Shown piece after piece: positions 36,485 through 49,940 of a stretch of 64,000 nucleotides of DNA. Origin of the DNA: Hymenolepis diminuta (lineage: Eukaryota; Platyhelminthes; Cestoda; Cyclophyllidea; Hymenolepididae). Location of the stretch: NCBI GenBank assembly GCA_900708905.1, contig CAADRB010000004.1, positions 1 to 64,000 of the forward strand, given 5' to 3'. The notes under the pieces were generated by a model. The model was not told where the DNA came from, ran no database searches, and saw nothing but the letters and a program-made list of their open reading frames with translations. A program made the translations under genes and the position numbers. Numbering within the stretch: the stretch's first letter is position 1; every line of letters starts with the position of its first letter.

Positions 36485-37009
36485 CCAAACAGTCAGTCAT
36501 TACCTAACTATCCAACAGTAGGTGTTGACGCCCAGATTATACTAGTGGCGACGCAGGTGAGATCACTATAATCGTTGTAAGATAAATCAGTATTGACGAA
36601 GTAGATAACCTAATAAAATGTCAACGGAAAATTAGGTAAGATACCAACTGCCTATCCGCAGCAATTACTTAAAGCAAGTATTACGACATTTGCATAACTA
36701 ACAGGAGCAAAACATCAGGAAGTTTGACTGAAAATAAAAGTACTTCCCGTTTATTTGGTAATAAAAGCTCTCTCGGTAATTTTTGAACAAGTTAAAACGC
36801 AAATTTAAAATGTATTTATTAGCTTTTGAGTGGAAATCAATGTTTATATTGAGCTATAATAATTGCTTTTATTATATTATCATAACCTACACTAAACAAA
36901 AAATCATGATTGTTCATTGTGGAAATCAACTGAATCCCGGATGACGGTAAGTCTAATAAATGTTAAAGAGAAGATGATCATATAGATATTGCTTACATGG
37001 ATTCGGGTT

Positions 37010-37250
37010 GTTCTTTTCAAAATTTCAGGATTCGTCCCCTAGATTACTGACTAAGTTCTTGTTCACGATTTATAATTTTCATTAGCCGGTTGTTTAATTT
37101 TTATGGTCGGTCTTGCCACTTCAATTCATTCTTTTCTCCCAATGGTTGAAAAGGCAAAATGATCTTTCATAATATCAAGCACCTTACAGGATCTAAAAAT
37201 GGCCGAGTTGAGATAGCTGACGTTTCCAATTGTCAATGTCATTTTTGTTA
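37010..37250 (+). repeat. Dispersed repeat family B, copy 2
   Basis: Contains GTTTAATTTTTATGGTCGGTC and GAAAAGGCAAAATGATC, shared with 9340-9640 and 60860-61070. Confidence 0.6.
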
Positions 37251-37939
37251 ATAATTCTAACACACTTGTAAATGTAGAAGTATGAACATGAATATTAGAA
37301 TAAATGCAAAAAGAGAGAAGTGATATTTGAAGATTTCCAACTCAGAAAGTTAAAATTTTTAACACCTGCGCTTAACGATTATCTTTTTTCGTTTGCTTTT
37401 ACTTCCTCCTATGTATTATTCATTCCTTAGTCTGCAAACTCTTTCTTACTTTAACAAGCACTTGCATTCTTGAGCTTTACTCTGTTATAGTACACAATTT
37501 CGACTTACTAAGTTCGAGGCTGCTGGCTGTTCTTAGTTAGTTTTCTTGTTTCTCTTCCAAGCTGGACTCATCTTTTGAAATGGATTCGTCTCAACTTCTG
37601 GTGATTTTGGCCCCTCTTCTTATTTAAAATACTATTTTTTGAGATATTTATGTTAATTAGTTGGAAGGGTTATCAGAGGACAAATGTTCTTTATTTCGAA
37701 CTAAAGCATAATTTCTGCTCTATTATATTATTTTAAAGTTGGAAAAATTTATAACAGAAGTTGTATGATTTTTAAGATTGCATGACCGTGCCTTTCTTAC
37801 AGTCATAGATACAAAGTGGTGGCTGATACTGTCATGCATATTTACGTGAGATGGTTCTCATCATCTTGCAGTCATAAAAATGGAATCGAGATTGATTACA
37901 GAAGTCTATTTACAGAGACCTTGAAAATTCGGTAGATGT

Positions 37940-38150
37940 CTGAGGAGAATTGGAAACACGGAATAATCAGCACAGAGGTACTTTCAATCTGATTGACGAT
38001 GATAGCCAGTATCTTGAGCACTGAACTTGAGCACTTTTCGTATCCATCATTCTCTCATCAACTTCGATGAGTCAGCTGCAGATTGTAGGAAAGCATACAC
38101 ATCAAATTAATTAGATGACGCTTTATTGTATCCTATCAATCTCTCATCTA
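37940..38150 (+). repeat. Repeat family D copy
   Basis: CTTGAGCACTGAACTTGAGCAC, CTCATCAACTTCGATGAGTC and AGCTGCAGATTG blocks match 44740-44930. Confidence 0.65.
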
Positions 38151-39009
38151 AGATTTGTATCCAGGTTTTAATCACCGAAAGGACGAAATAAAATGACAGG
38201 ATGTCTTACATCTTGTATGCGCTCTGTTCATAATAAAAGTACAATCTCTAATACACTCACTCATTTTGGGTTACCTTAATATACTGACTTGACTTCTCTC
38301 ACCCAAAAGTTTACACAACTTGTACGTGTCCTGATCACAAGAAATTTATAATGTCAAATACATTTCTCTTAATTCTGGTAACAATATTCTGACTAAATCG
38401 AATCAATTACGAAGGCATTCCAGTTGGAATGATTGTACAATGGATTAAAATTTTTTATCCCAGACACAGAGTCGGATATTTCGATCTGAAGTGTTTTCGA
38501 TTAAAATTAACGAAAATTGCGTAGTTGTTTGAACATGAAGAAACCGGAAGTTTAAAAGTTACTAAGGACTTTAAAGCTAAGAGTAAAACGATACCACATA
38601 TGAGAATGTAACTTCTTTAGCAGCTAAAATATCTGATTTGCCTCTACGCATTCTTCGGGCTATACCTTCTATATTCTACCAGTCCCCATTACGACAGCAA
38701 GGTAGAGAAAGAAAATCGTTGGTTGGGAACTTTTATTGAGCAAAGAAAGCACTGAGGGGATGAGAGAGAAAGAGACCAAGTATTTGATAGCAGAGTGTAC
38801 CGGAAATGGTGACCGTATGTGGAATGTCTGGGAACAAAGTGCTCTCATCGCTATGTGGGAAATCAGCCCATATCGACTGACTGATCCGACTAGTTGTGAA
38901 AACGTTCGTCAGTATCTCGAAAAAAAATCATTAATACAAAGTGAGAAAATCTTATTAGGGAAAAATTATTTTACATGGTAATCGGAGAGCCATTACACTT
39001 CCCCTAATT

Positions 39010-39310
39010 CCTCCGGATGTGTAAAAATTCAAGAATATATAAATATAGTGGCATACTGGGAAATCTGGAAACCATCTGTTCGAGTGCAAAGCTTGTGATG
39101 TATTTTTATAGAAGTAGATCAGGGCAAAGAAATTTCATGCAAAGCTCAGGGCCAATGATTCTATAAATTAGCTCCCAGACAGTTCAAGAAACTGCAGACG
39201 AAACCTTGTATACAATTCGATTTTCAGTAAAAACTTCATATTTTGATCGTGCTTTTCGTATTCCTTTTCATAAAAAGCGAATTAATAGTTAAAGTATTGA
39301 GCATTTGAAA
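39010..39310 (-). repeat. Dispersed repeat family A, best-preserved reverse copy
   Basis: Inverted partner of 24690-24980, the closest pair among the family A copies in the window. Confidence 0.85.
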
Positions 39311-42300
39311 CAGAGACTAAATATCCGGTATTTAGTTCATTAAAAGTGATAAACCATTTTTCTAAAGAGAAAATGTTTAATATATTTAATGACATAATAT
39401 TTGTTCCCTGGTAGCTTTTTTATGAATCACATTAGAATAATGAGCCCTGTTAGGTTGATCTCGGCTACATATTCTTTGTTTTAAGAAGATACAAATGACT
39501 CAAAATAGCATGGTCAACCATTCAATTAAAACAGCTGCTCAACATGGTCTAAGTGTCGCAGACATGAACTCAGCCAGATGAAACTTTGCAAAATTAAATT
39601 ATAAACCTTATGAGAAAGTTAACAACTTAATAGTGCCAGGATCCTGATTTCTCACTGATTGCCTGCTTCATCTCCTTCCTGACTATTCTGCCATTTTGCA
39701 TATTTAGATGTTATCCCATGATTATAATTTGTAGAGCTTTTTGCATTACTATGGAAAGTAATGACAAAGCCTCACACCTTCCCTAGAACTTTACTTATGA
39801 ATTTTGAAAATGGGGTGCTAAAATTAAATATTTTAAGTCATTTTATCCATCCTCCTAATCAACTAATTATTATAAAATGGTTCATTTAGAAAAAAATAAT
39901 TTTTATTTCTTCTGCAAAACAGGGTTTGTAGATAAAATCAGCCCCTTGAGGAATGCGAGGGGAAAAGTGAATGATTTCGAATGACGACATGTTGTCTCCG
40001 TCCCCAGTGCAACATTTTGAAATGGTATGTCTCATTTAACTCGTCTTTTTTTCAAATAACTTTGCTGAGTGTTTATCCACCTGTTAAATTAAAGCCGAGT
40101 TCGGATTTCTTAATTGATCGATCGATCGCACGGTATCCCCGTGTCTAGATCTTCTGCCCAAAAAGCGACCTTGTTAAAGGTTGTTAACACAACTGAAGCT
40201 AAAACTACAGATTTAAATGAAGAGAGCGTTTTTATTATTTGGATCACTGACTAATATAGTTAGTTGAAAATGTAGTCTTATTAGTAGTCACTGGTAATAC
40301 AAAAGCTTTTTTACGTCTTAACCATGGGTTACCATCTGGATATGCAAAATTACAAAACTGTCAAATTAGGGGTGAAGTGAGGAAAGTGAGTTAAAGAGGA
40401 ATTTATTAGCGAAGTGAGAATATAAAAAATCTTACTTTTAATTATGGAAGCATTAGATTGTCCACTTTCTCATTTGTAATTTCTAACCATTTCACAGCTC
40501 ATTTTTCATGATATGATCTGTGGGTTGTAGGGTGAGTTTATGCCTGAGATTCTCAGAGCTCATTGACCATCTAATGTAATTTAGTGTTTGATCATGCCAC
40601 CTTGATTCATATTTTCCTACAGACATGAGCCGTAAGATGAGACCTGCAAATATCCATTAGTAATAATAAATTTTTATTGTATTAAAAGTTCAGTCATAAG
40701 GATTTAAGAGCCAGTATGGTTTATGGTTGTCCAAAAGTATTTCTAATCAAGGGAAATAAGAACATTGAGGTTCTTCATTTGAAAGCTCATGAAAATTAGT
40801 TCAGGTAGTGAGCAGTGCTCTCCGAATTTACGATCCTCACCTTTTTCTTTTAGAATGAAATACAGCAAGGAGAGAAAGTTTTTTTCCTTTTGCAGAAACA
40901 TTTTTTTTAATATTTTAATAGAGAAATAAAATTAGAATTGCTCCGGTAAATTATCTTCAGGACACAAATAAAAAATTGCTTAATATATCTGCCGTGTTAA
41001 AGTACATAATTTGAAATATCTGGAAAAAATGATTTCCATGTGAAAAATGTGTCTTTATTAGACCCTAAAAAATAAAGTTTGGGAAGCAACTGGTACAGTT
41101 AATTGGTTATTTATGGTTTTCTGGTATATATTACAACGATGAAAGTTGTTTAAAATTTGGCAATTTCGTCACTTCCGAAGGTTATCTTAACTTCTCCCTG
41201 ATTTCAAATACATGACCTCCCTTTAATTATTTTCACTATTATGATTATATAATTCAGTATTCAAATTTTGTTATAATAAAATAGGAACCTTTCATCTGGA
41301 AATTTCCTTAAAATCGGAGACCAAAAATCATTCATATGGTAAAAAACACGATGCACTGCGTTTAATCTGTAAGTCGAAGTACTGTCACTGAATCCAACCA
41401 AGAGGTTAGAAGATCGGAAAGATTGATATGACTGGACAGCATATCGACCTAGGGAAATCAAATAGGACTTACAAGTTCAAATGAAATTACCTGAGTGGCG
41501 ATCAGAAACGAAAGTTACATGTTCGAAAATGTTTAAAAAATCGATTTTGAGTTACAGATGCTAAAACGGAGTAGGCAAATGACTTTCAGATTGAAAATAC
41601 TTTAATAACTTGCCATATTTTCTTATTTTAATGCTTGACTTATTTTAGCGTTGCGTAGTTATATACTTGTTGGTATTTGTTCCCTTTAGTTTAATTAGTA
41701 CCCCCACGATTGCAATTTTTATCTAGGGGAAGCAAATGAACGCAGAAACAGTAAATCATTCCAGTGGGTGTTAAGAGAAGGGGATCGAGTGTAAGTAGAA
41801 AATAAAGTTAGGATATTCGAACGGAAGCGAAAAAAGAAGGAAGAAAAGAGCGAGTTCACTAGATTATTCGTAACTCCGCAATGTTTTCAACCGGCCGGTA
41901 CTCAGCGTCAAGTTCATCCAAGAAATTCATTGTTGATTATTAATTCAATAAATTGGGAGAAGACGTAAATTAAAAATGGTAAAGTTTTTTAAAGGGAAAA
42001 TGTATTAAATGATATTCGTAATTTTAATTTTCTCCTTTACGATATCCTACCTCCTCTTTACAGCTTCAGTATTATTTTAGCTTCTTTCAGGGATGTCACT
42101 TATCACTTGAAATGATAACTTCGTGTCTGCAGTAATGCCTGTCTATCAAAGGAAAAGTTGCTGACTCACTAGATCATCCCTTCAGAAAATTCTTTCATTT
42201 GAAAATAAGCATACTTGATTTTTTGAATTACTTGGCTTCTACAACGCTGTCTTGCGTTAAACTAATGTGATAGGCTTACTATAAGGCAAAATTATTATCT

Positions 42301-43215
42301 TTCAAGAAAAGTTTTATGTCGTTCGATAACAACATGTGCTCACTCCGAATGAACCCTGACAAGCTCTGCGTAGTTTTAAAAATCTTAGCTGTTTTCTAAC
42401 AGATGCTTTTTAATTGCCTGGACCAATGGCATGATCATTCCTATTTCTCGATTTAGAAGTCAGATCCTGCAGTATGATCTTTGGAACGATAGGTCAAGAT
42501 GCAATGATCAATATCTATAAAGTAAAAGTCTTCGAGTGTCAAAGAGGAAATTGTACCCTTGGTCGTGGTTTTAAGTAAAACTGGGGTAGTTAGCGCTGCA
42601 TTCGACTGTTGGTCCTTCTTATTATTGAACGTAGTTAATATGGCTGAAATGAGTTGAAATTATTGAAAAAAACGACTGTCTTTAATCTGTATTTCCACCA
42701 ATGAATGTGGTAAAACGCTCTATATCTAAATTGATCTTATTGTACATTTTTTTGAAAGTCTAAATCACTAACTATAAATTGAACTCAGAGATGTAATAAA
42801 ATCAATCACCTGATAATCCACTTTAAGCCATATCTATCATATTTCAAGATACGCTTTCATATCTTTCAATAATTAATCATCATGAGATAGAGAGAGATGC
42901 AAAAACGTATGGAAAATGAAAATACTACCAGCGCCTCGTAAAAATTCAGCCCCTCGGAGTATAGCTGCATGTGACGGATGCCTCGAATTTGCAGTGAAAA
43001 AAAAGGAAACAAAAATTACAAATACGATTGTATCCATTTAGCCTGGAGGTGAAAACGATATTTGCTTTGTGCTTTCTGTTGTAAAAAATCGCGATTTTTA
43101 TGCACAAGTTATTTTGAAAAACAGCGTATCAGAAAGAAATGTAGATAAAAGTTACTTTATGAATTTGTGTTAATTTTAATATTGCATAATAGTAGGTTCA
43201 TTTTAATGAATTAAT
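39311..43215. other. No gene seen
   Basis: About 3.9 kb of AT-rich DNA. Acceptor-like tracts near 42065 and 42090 lead to no open frame of note. Confidence 0.35.
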
Positions 43216-43219
43216 GGTA

Positions 43220-43400
43220 GGAAGGAGATCTTGATTACTGTCAGCCGGGTGGTACAATGATGAGCGTCCATGTCAATCAAGTCAGAAGTCATAAGAACTA
43301 CGGTCATTGGTGTATATCCAGCAATGTGGATGACCAACCGCACTGGTTAATTCCGGTCAACATGACCGATGCTAGAATGCCAGTCCCTCATCAGAGAGAC
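43220..43400 (+). repeat. Repeat family F, copy 2
   Basis: GATGACCAACCGCACTGGTTAATTCCGGTCAACA-type block (diverged at a few bases) shared with 48340-48500. The 68-codon frame here (43257-43463) is therefore probably repeat sequence. Confidence 0.6.
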
Positions 43401-44289
43401 CCCAGCATACTAGAATCTGAATCATTGAAGTTATTAGTAGGTGACAGGTACAGATATTACTGAAGTCCAGTGCTTAAGATCCTTACTTTCATCACCGATC
43501 AAATTTAACGAATTTTAGTGGTGATCGGTTAATATGATCCAAATATTTTAGATATTCATTCCCATTTCCCCAATTCTTTATAACCTCGTTCATTTTAATT
43601 AGAGAGCGAGATGGCCAGATTCCCCTTTCCCGGTCACTTGTATCATCCACCATCAAATCGTATCAGCCTTGTCATGACCTCGGGTCAGGAAAGGTCGCTA
43701 GAATCCATGGTATCAGGTCACTCCAACCGTATATCATTTTTCTATCTAAATTGGTGTAAGATACACTATACTACGATGTGAAGAAGCATCTTCCTCGTCC
43801 CGTCTGGATCTTTGCTCATACCCCTAACAAGTTGTAATTGACAAAATGTAAAATTATGTGACTATACCGGACGTGCTCTTGCTGGAGTCTTTTACATATT
43901 TCCCAATACGTTACAATAACCACTAATCTCACAAAATATGACAATCTCCAATTAAGATTCTGCTACGGAAATAATCAGAAGAGAAGGTGAGTGTTTCAAA
44001 TTGTAAAGACGAGAGTATTATTATACTGTAAGGAAAATTTTTAATTATATATATTTTCCTTTGAGAAAATGACATTGTTTATGTTTGCAATAGTTGCCAT
44101 TGTATATTTTTAGGTAATTATTAAATTGCCAAACTGACTTATGTGTTTTCCCTCTCTACTTTGTCTTGGGAACTGGGTTATCAGGCCCTGTTAGGTGGCA
44201 GAAAAGTCACGATTTGACAAAAACTGCTACTTGCCATAAGTTTAGAAGCTTACATTGCTTTGATTTAATACCCCATTCTTCGACTCCTA

Positions 44290-44930
44290 CCTCTCTCTTT
44301 ACAGCATGTGAATAAATCATCTGACTCAACATGACCTCTGGTGGCCCCGTTAACTACGGTTAGCTAATAAGGCTCCCCAAGGTCTTATAAATGACCCAAG
44401 TACTCTTCTCTTGTTTTCTAATGCGTGGTTAGCGAACTGATTCATACTTTCTTGATACATTTGTTCCGTTTACAAATCTACTATGCTTAACGGCTGTCTA
44501 TAGATCAGATCAAGTCATTTGTTATTATCTTGTAAGAAGTGGTTGCTATCATCTATGATCGTTATCACCATTACCAATCTTGGTTCTAGCAACCTGTCCA
44601 GACTGGTAGTTGCTTAAAAAGGACGTGATTGATATTCGATGATGAATGTGATCGAGGAAATCTTCGTATTTTATCTGTAAGGAACGAGACCTCGTGAATA
44701 GGACTGAATTTCAAAGGATGATTAGGAAGACATGAACCGATCACCACGGAAATGTTTCCATTCAGTACTTAAAGCACTGATCTTGAGCACTATCTAAACT
44801 CTTCATCAGTTTCGATGAGTTAGCTACAGATTGAAAGAGCAGCGTGAAAGTAGATAAACTAAGTTATGCTTAATTGTATTTTCTCCTTGGTATTTTTGCG
44901 ATATTAATTTATATAATAGGAATAAGTTAT
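44290..44930 (+). repeat. Family D long copy, first of a nearby pair
   Basis: Aligns in order with 45220-45900: CATCTGACTCA, TCTAATGCGTGGTTAGC-like, TGACTACC/GTTGCTATC region, GATCACCACGG, TTCAGTACTTAAAGCACT and the AGTTATGCTTAATTGTATT tail. Confidence 0.6.
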
Positions 44931-45219
44931 TGTCTTCTAAGTTCTCCTCCCATCCTCTTTCTTCAATTTGATCAGAATCACATCTGCATCTACCGCAGCT
45001 TCAATTCATTGAATCAGACGCTAACTTCACAAGTCTAGATCAATTCTCTATGATATAAGAATGAAAACCAAATACCCTTTTCAAAAACGATATATTCCAT
45101 TTCCAGTTAGTTTCTTCCACTATTAGAGATTGCCTAAGCTTTTCATTTCCCTCTCGAAATAGTAGTATATATTTTTCTAAATGTGCCATTTACCTACTCC
45201 TTTCTTATTCTCCTCTTTG

Positions 45220-45900
45220 CGGTTAGGACGCATCTGACTCATACAGTTGACCCTTCTGATCTCCTTTGATCCTACTAGCTAAGATCATCTGGTCAAGACT
45301 TAGGTGACCAGATTTTTTAGACTCTCGTGGCTACGCTAATCTAGTTGTACTAGGAGTTCTCTTAGATACCTCACTAGCCCCTTCCACTCTTCTGTCTAAT
45401 ACGTAGCCAACAGACTAATTCATCCGTTCTAGAACGCATTGTGTCGCATTAATCTCTTGTAATGACTACCTAAAAAGTCCCCATCCAATCGGTCCTCACA
45501 TCAAGTCGATTGTCGTGCCTTTTATACAATGGTTCTTTGAGCGCCTTGATTTCAGTGACCCATCTGGACTGGGTGTTAAGAAAGTAGGATGAAATTCATT
45601 ATTAATGATAGGGGTGAACGGGGATGAGAAATGCAATAACTTTGCTCTTTACAGATAACGAGGATGGAAATGATAAATTGGAAATAGGATGAGTGTCAAG
45701 AAATGTTTGGCGTCACACTGACCAATCACCACGGTGATACCTTCAATCGGATAACAGTTAGTATCTAGAGCGCTATTTGCGACTGGCATGCTCTCTTACA
45801 AAAAGAGCAAAGTAGCTAAGTTATGCTTCACTGCGACCTGTAGTAGGTATTTTTATCGTATTGAAAGTTATAATAGGAATACGTTGTAGTTTTCAAAAAG
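45220..45900 (+). repeat. Family D long copy, second of the pair
   Basis: Diverged copy about 0.93 kb downstream of the first, same orientation (CATCTGACTCATACAG start, CAATCACCACGGTGATACC, AAGTTATGCTTCACTG tail). Confidence 0.6.
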
Positions 45901-46173
45901 TTCCGGTCATTCCCTCTCAGTAAATGCTATTTTTCGAATTCGACGATTGCATTTTCATCAAATCAAGGTCACTTCACTTCTTTAAATCAGTTGCTAACTT
46001 CAAGTATTGAGATATGCAAATCTATGGTAGTAAGCTCCCTAGGACATAATTAACATTAATATTAGTAACAATATTCGAATACTCTATCGAAAATCGATCA
46101 GCGAGTAACGTCACTATATACTTTTTTACCGATAATGAAAGAATTTCTGAGGCTGTACCATCATCGCCATACT

Positions 46174-46179
46174 TTTATT
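46174..46179 (-). promoter_or_regulatory. AATAAA polyadenylation signal (candidate)
   Basis: Minus-strand AATAAA about 130 bases downstream of the stop codon of the candidate exon 46306-46512. Confidence 0.35.
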
Positions 46180-46305
46180 GGCACATTCAGTGGTGTAAAC
46201 ACAATAGCATTCGTTCCTTTTTGTGCATTCCACCCACGGACACGTGTCAGCCTGATACTCCACGTCTTACGCCGCACAAACAAAATGACTTAAATGCGCA
46301 AAAAA

Positions 46306-46512
46306 TTAGCTTTTAAGATTTGGATCAGCTCTATAATCAACACGCACTGTGATGGTCATTTCAGGTGCTTGTTTGTCATCAAACTCGTAGTTTTGGTACC
46401 TAGAGTAGACTTTGTAATGCTTTATTATAAAATATTGCGTTTGTAAAACGCAGTCAGTTCGATGGCCAAAATAAGACATCCGAGTTTGGAAAACTACCAA
46501 TGAAGGAATGAG
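46306..46512 (-). CDS. Possible terminal exon of an unrecognised minus-strand gene
   Basis: On the minus strand a long pyrimidine tract ending CTTCTAG (acceptor at 46514-46513) is followed at once by an open phase-0 frame of 68 codons to TAA at 46306-46308, and a polyadenylation signal follows. The peptide starts LIPSLVVFQTRMSYFG and ends with an alternating, beta-strand-like segment (APEMTITVRVDYRADPNLKS). I cannot name a family. The acceptor, frame and signal in the right order make it the best of the weak candidates. No upstream exon with matching phase was found. Confidence 0.3.
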   Translation of the reverse strand, partial: LIPSLVVFQTRMSYFGHRTDCVLQTQYFIIKHYKVYSRYQNYEFDDKQAPEMTITVRVDYRADPNLKS

Positions 46513-47939
46513 CTAGAAGATAAAGAGAAGGAAGTGGAAAGTAGGCAAGCATCAAAATGCATACAGTATTTACTTAACAGTCTTGGCACCCTTTACACTG
46601 ATCAAGATTTCATTTAATGATTGGAGGATGAAGATTAATGAGAGCTTGTTCTTTATCAATTTCTAACTAACATGATTTAAAGAGCAGAATAGACCCTTAT
46701 CAATGATGAGAATGACAGGCGAGCACAGAGATAACTCAGATGTCTATTTTTTCATCCCGGCGCGGCGCAGGTGCTTTGAGGCGTCAACTCAAGCCATTCG
46801 GCGGAATAGAGTTCGATAGGAATGCGAAACAATGCAATATCTATTCTGCGTCATCGTCATGCCACTTCCACGTTAAAACCCAGACAAGTCAGGCATGATG
46901 CAATCAGTTGTCAGTCATCGATTGGTTCGTCGTGGATTGTAGTGTTTTATGATCTACAGGCAGATATCCCAACCAAAAGATGTAAAACCACAAGTTCTCG
47001 TTGTTATTGCGAAAACTTCTTACAGTATAGTTTACTTCATATTAGGTAACTTTAATAATATAAGGGTTATTCGCTATTTCACTTATAAGGTGAAGAAAAC
47101 AAAATAACGTGTTAATTTCAAGGGAAAATAGTAAATAACTTTTTATAGTTATATTTTTTCCTTGACAAAGTACACTAACGATCAATAATCTGGTTTAATC
47201 TTCCCCGGCCCATAACAATCCGATCTAGCCCATTACTTAATGCATAAATAGATTCTTCATTATACCGATAAAGTTGGTTTGATCTGGAAAATAGACCGTT
47301 TTTGTCTGCTCTAATCTGTATCTTCTTAACACTATATCCGACCGTAATTTATAAGAGAACTAAACTAGCCAGCCCCATTACCATATATATGACTGGTTAA
47401 TCATAATTATATCATAATTTGGATAACCTCAGTACACAACAACTCGTCCCAATATCTCTATTTTACTCCTTGAGGTTTGCAGGAGCATTAGAAACTAATT
47501 TAAGGTAAAATTTAATTTAATCCAATTACAGCTAGTCTCACTGTGAAACGGGTCCATTCTCTTTGATTTCCTGCGACTATTTTCGAACAGATTTCGCTTT
47601 TTGTATATCTTCTTACTTAGCTTTGGGTTTGACAGTTTATAATTTTTATAAGTGAATGCATTAGCGCCTGAGCTATATCCAAAAATGATTTCATGTGATT
47701 CCTGACGGGAATAAATTTGAATACCTCTTGGTAAATAGTCTCGTACTTGATTTACCGTATCACAAAATCTCCCACCTTCTCGGCTTCCCTTTACATAACT
47801 TTTTCGGTAACCATCAGAAGCACTTGTGAAAATTTATATGTGTAAGGGTGCTTACACAGGACCCTTTGAGCGTGAACCAATCGGCAAAAGACGCGATTAA
47901 TAGCTCGAATAGAAGGCAAAGGAACTGGAAAAAATAACA

Positions 47940-48060
47940 GGACGAAACAAAGAACAACCTAGTTACTCTGCCGGTATGCACTATTCAACTCATCGAAGTT
48001 AATGAGGCCATGAAAAAGACAGCGCTCAAGACCAGTACCTAAGAAATTGTACTATCACAG
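47940..48060 (-). repeat. Repeat family D, reverse partial copy
   Basis: CAACTCATCGAAGTTAATGAGG and GCGCTCAAGACCAGTAC are the reverse complement of the family D blocks. Confidence 0.5.
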
Positions 48061-48339
48061 ATCAATCCGAAATTATCTCTGTAGTTACTAGCCCATATGT
48101 CCTCAATCATCTATTGAAACTCGTTTTAATTTCATCCTCAACTACATCTTCCTTCTCCGAGTCTGAATCGATCACTTTAACCGAAGGTGATATTAGTTCT
48201 CACAGGGAATGACAAAAGCGTTACACCCCACAATCTCTCCAGATTATTTAAATGACACGTTTTACTAAAATTCATGGAGTAAATTCACGTTTGAAAAAAG
48301 TCTTTGTCAGCATTTGTTAGAACGATATGAAGATTAACG

Positions 48340-48500
48340 AATCTGTTATAATTGGAGAGATGGAGATCAACGTACATTTTGCCATGCCAGATGTCACGAG
48401 ATCACTGCTCCTTGGCATATATTCAATGAAATGGATGGGCAACCACACTGGTTAATTTTGGTCAACAGGAAGAGTGGTAGAATGTGAGCAGCTCTATAAG
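48340..48500 (+). repeat. Repeat family F, copy 3
   Basis: GGCAACCACACTGGTTAATT and TGGTCAACAGGAAGAG blocks match 43320-43400. Confidence 0.6.
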
Positions 48501-49710
48501 CTCTCCTCTCTATCCAGGTATTGGACTTGGGAAGTTGGTTTTCTGGATATATATGTCTATACGTGGGTCGAACTCACCTAACTGAATTTAAATTTCTCGA
48601 AAAGGAAATGGATACAGAAATCATACACATTTCATATATTATCGAACAAGACAGTAATTTTCCAGAGATGATAAAAGAATAATTGCAATGAAAATCGATA
48701 AAGTGATGCTCAAATGAATACCACTGTAGAATCCCGAATTTAAATCCCCATACCGTCCAAAAAACTCTCAGATTTGGCATAGAAAGTCAGTTAGGCTAAA
48801 TCATTAGCGTCCTGAATTAAATGATCGCTAGGTATCATATAGCCATTGATAGGTATCGATACCATTATTAAGAAAGATACTATAAGTGGGTGATAGATAG
48901 CTTGAGTAAACCGATATAATTATTTGAATTCAGTCTCGTCTTATTTAGTGATTGAAAGTTAAAAAGACCCTAATTTCGACACAGGAATGAAAGCTGGATA
49001 AGATATTACCTAAGATATCTCCCCATTCGGGGAAAAATACAAATGATAAATTTTTGAGATTTCTTAAGCACTTTAAATTCTTCCACTCACCTCCCCCCCG
49101 TTCTCAAAAAGTCAAGGTTGCACTGAATGAATCGGTTTAAAAGTATGCTATTTTTCTGTAAATATGGATGTATTCCCAAAGCAAACTCCTACTAGATCCA
49201 AACAGAAATTAACTAACACCCTATATCCTAAATTAAATAATTTAATCAGCAATCTACTTTTTATGACATAAAGCACGAGTATAAAACATCAAATGAAAAT
49301 TAGGCATTATTCGGCAGTTTCTTAAACCACTGGAGACTTCAATATAGTATCAGTGGCTTTAGGTCGCCGTGTTTTGTATATCTCTCTGTGCATGTACTTC
49401 TGTAATGATGCTTTACCATCTTTGACTTTCTGAACTACACAGAATGCCTATAACACGACACATTCTTGTGACATTCAAAAGGATCGATTTAATAAAGCTT
49501 TCCTCTTATCATTCTCTAATACGCATAAATTTCATTCTGTCAGTTAGTGCCAGTATCAGTTAGACTAAACTATAACGGACAGTAAATTAATGTAAACGAA
49601 GGTATTCACGAATGCTGGTCTTTTGTCTTCTAAACTCTGTCAAATAAACAACCGAGTAAATAAGAATTTGACAACTTTTTCCCCATTTTTATTATCCAAT
49701 GTCTGCATTT

Positions 49711-49940
49711 TTATGTAAAAAAAATAGGGTTGAAGTGGTACAGGGAATCTGAAGTATCACCTTTTTCAGCTCTCCTGGCTAAAAGGCTGACTAACTTAAG
49801 CCAAGACAAAAAAATAGGAAAAACACAAATCTCTAAAGCCAAATGTTGCTGTGCCTCAAAATTCTTGACAGTTCCACAATCAATACTGAAGAATTCGCGT
49901 AATTTAGGAATGTGTTGATGAAATTTGAGGAAGAAGATCA
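49711..49940 (-). CDS. Possible minus-strand exon (doubtful)
   Basis: A minus-strand pyrimidine tract (CCCTCTTTTTTTCTTTCGTTAG) precedes an open frame of about 75 codons reading HIPKLREFFSIDCGTV and later ICVFPIFLSWLKLV, to TAA at 49711; a GTGATA at about 49767 could be a donor. No family recognised. The length is near chance and it does not join in phase to the candidate exon at 46306-46512. Confidence 0.15.

Noticed and set aside
39010..39310. C2H2 zinc finger coding (HTGKSG...LFECKAC)
   Set aside because: One frame looks finger-like for about 15 residues, but stops follow, the His spacing is wrong and other copies of the same repeat lose the cysteines.
43257..43463. 68-codon + frame
   Set aside because: Lies in repeat family F, also present at 27.0 and 48.4 kb.
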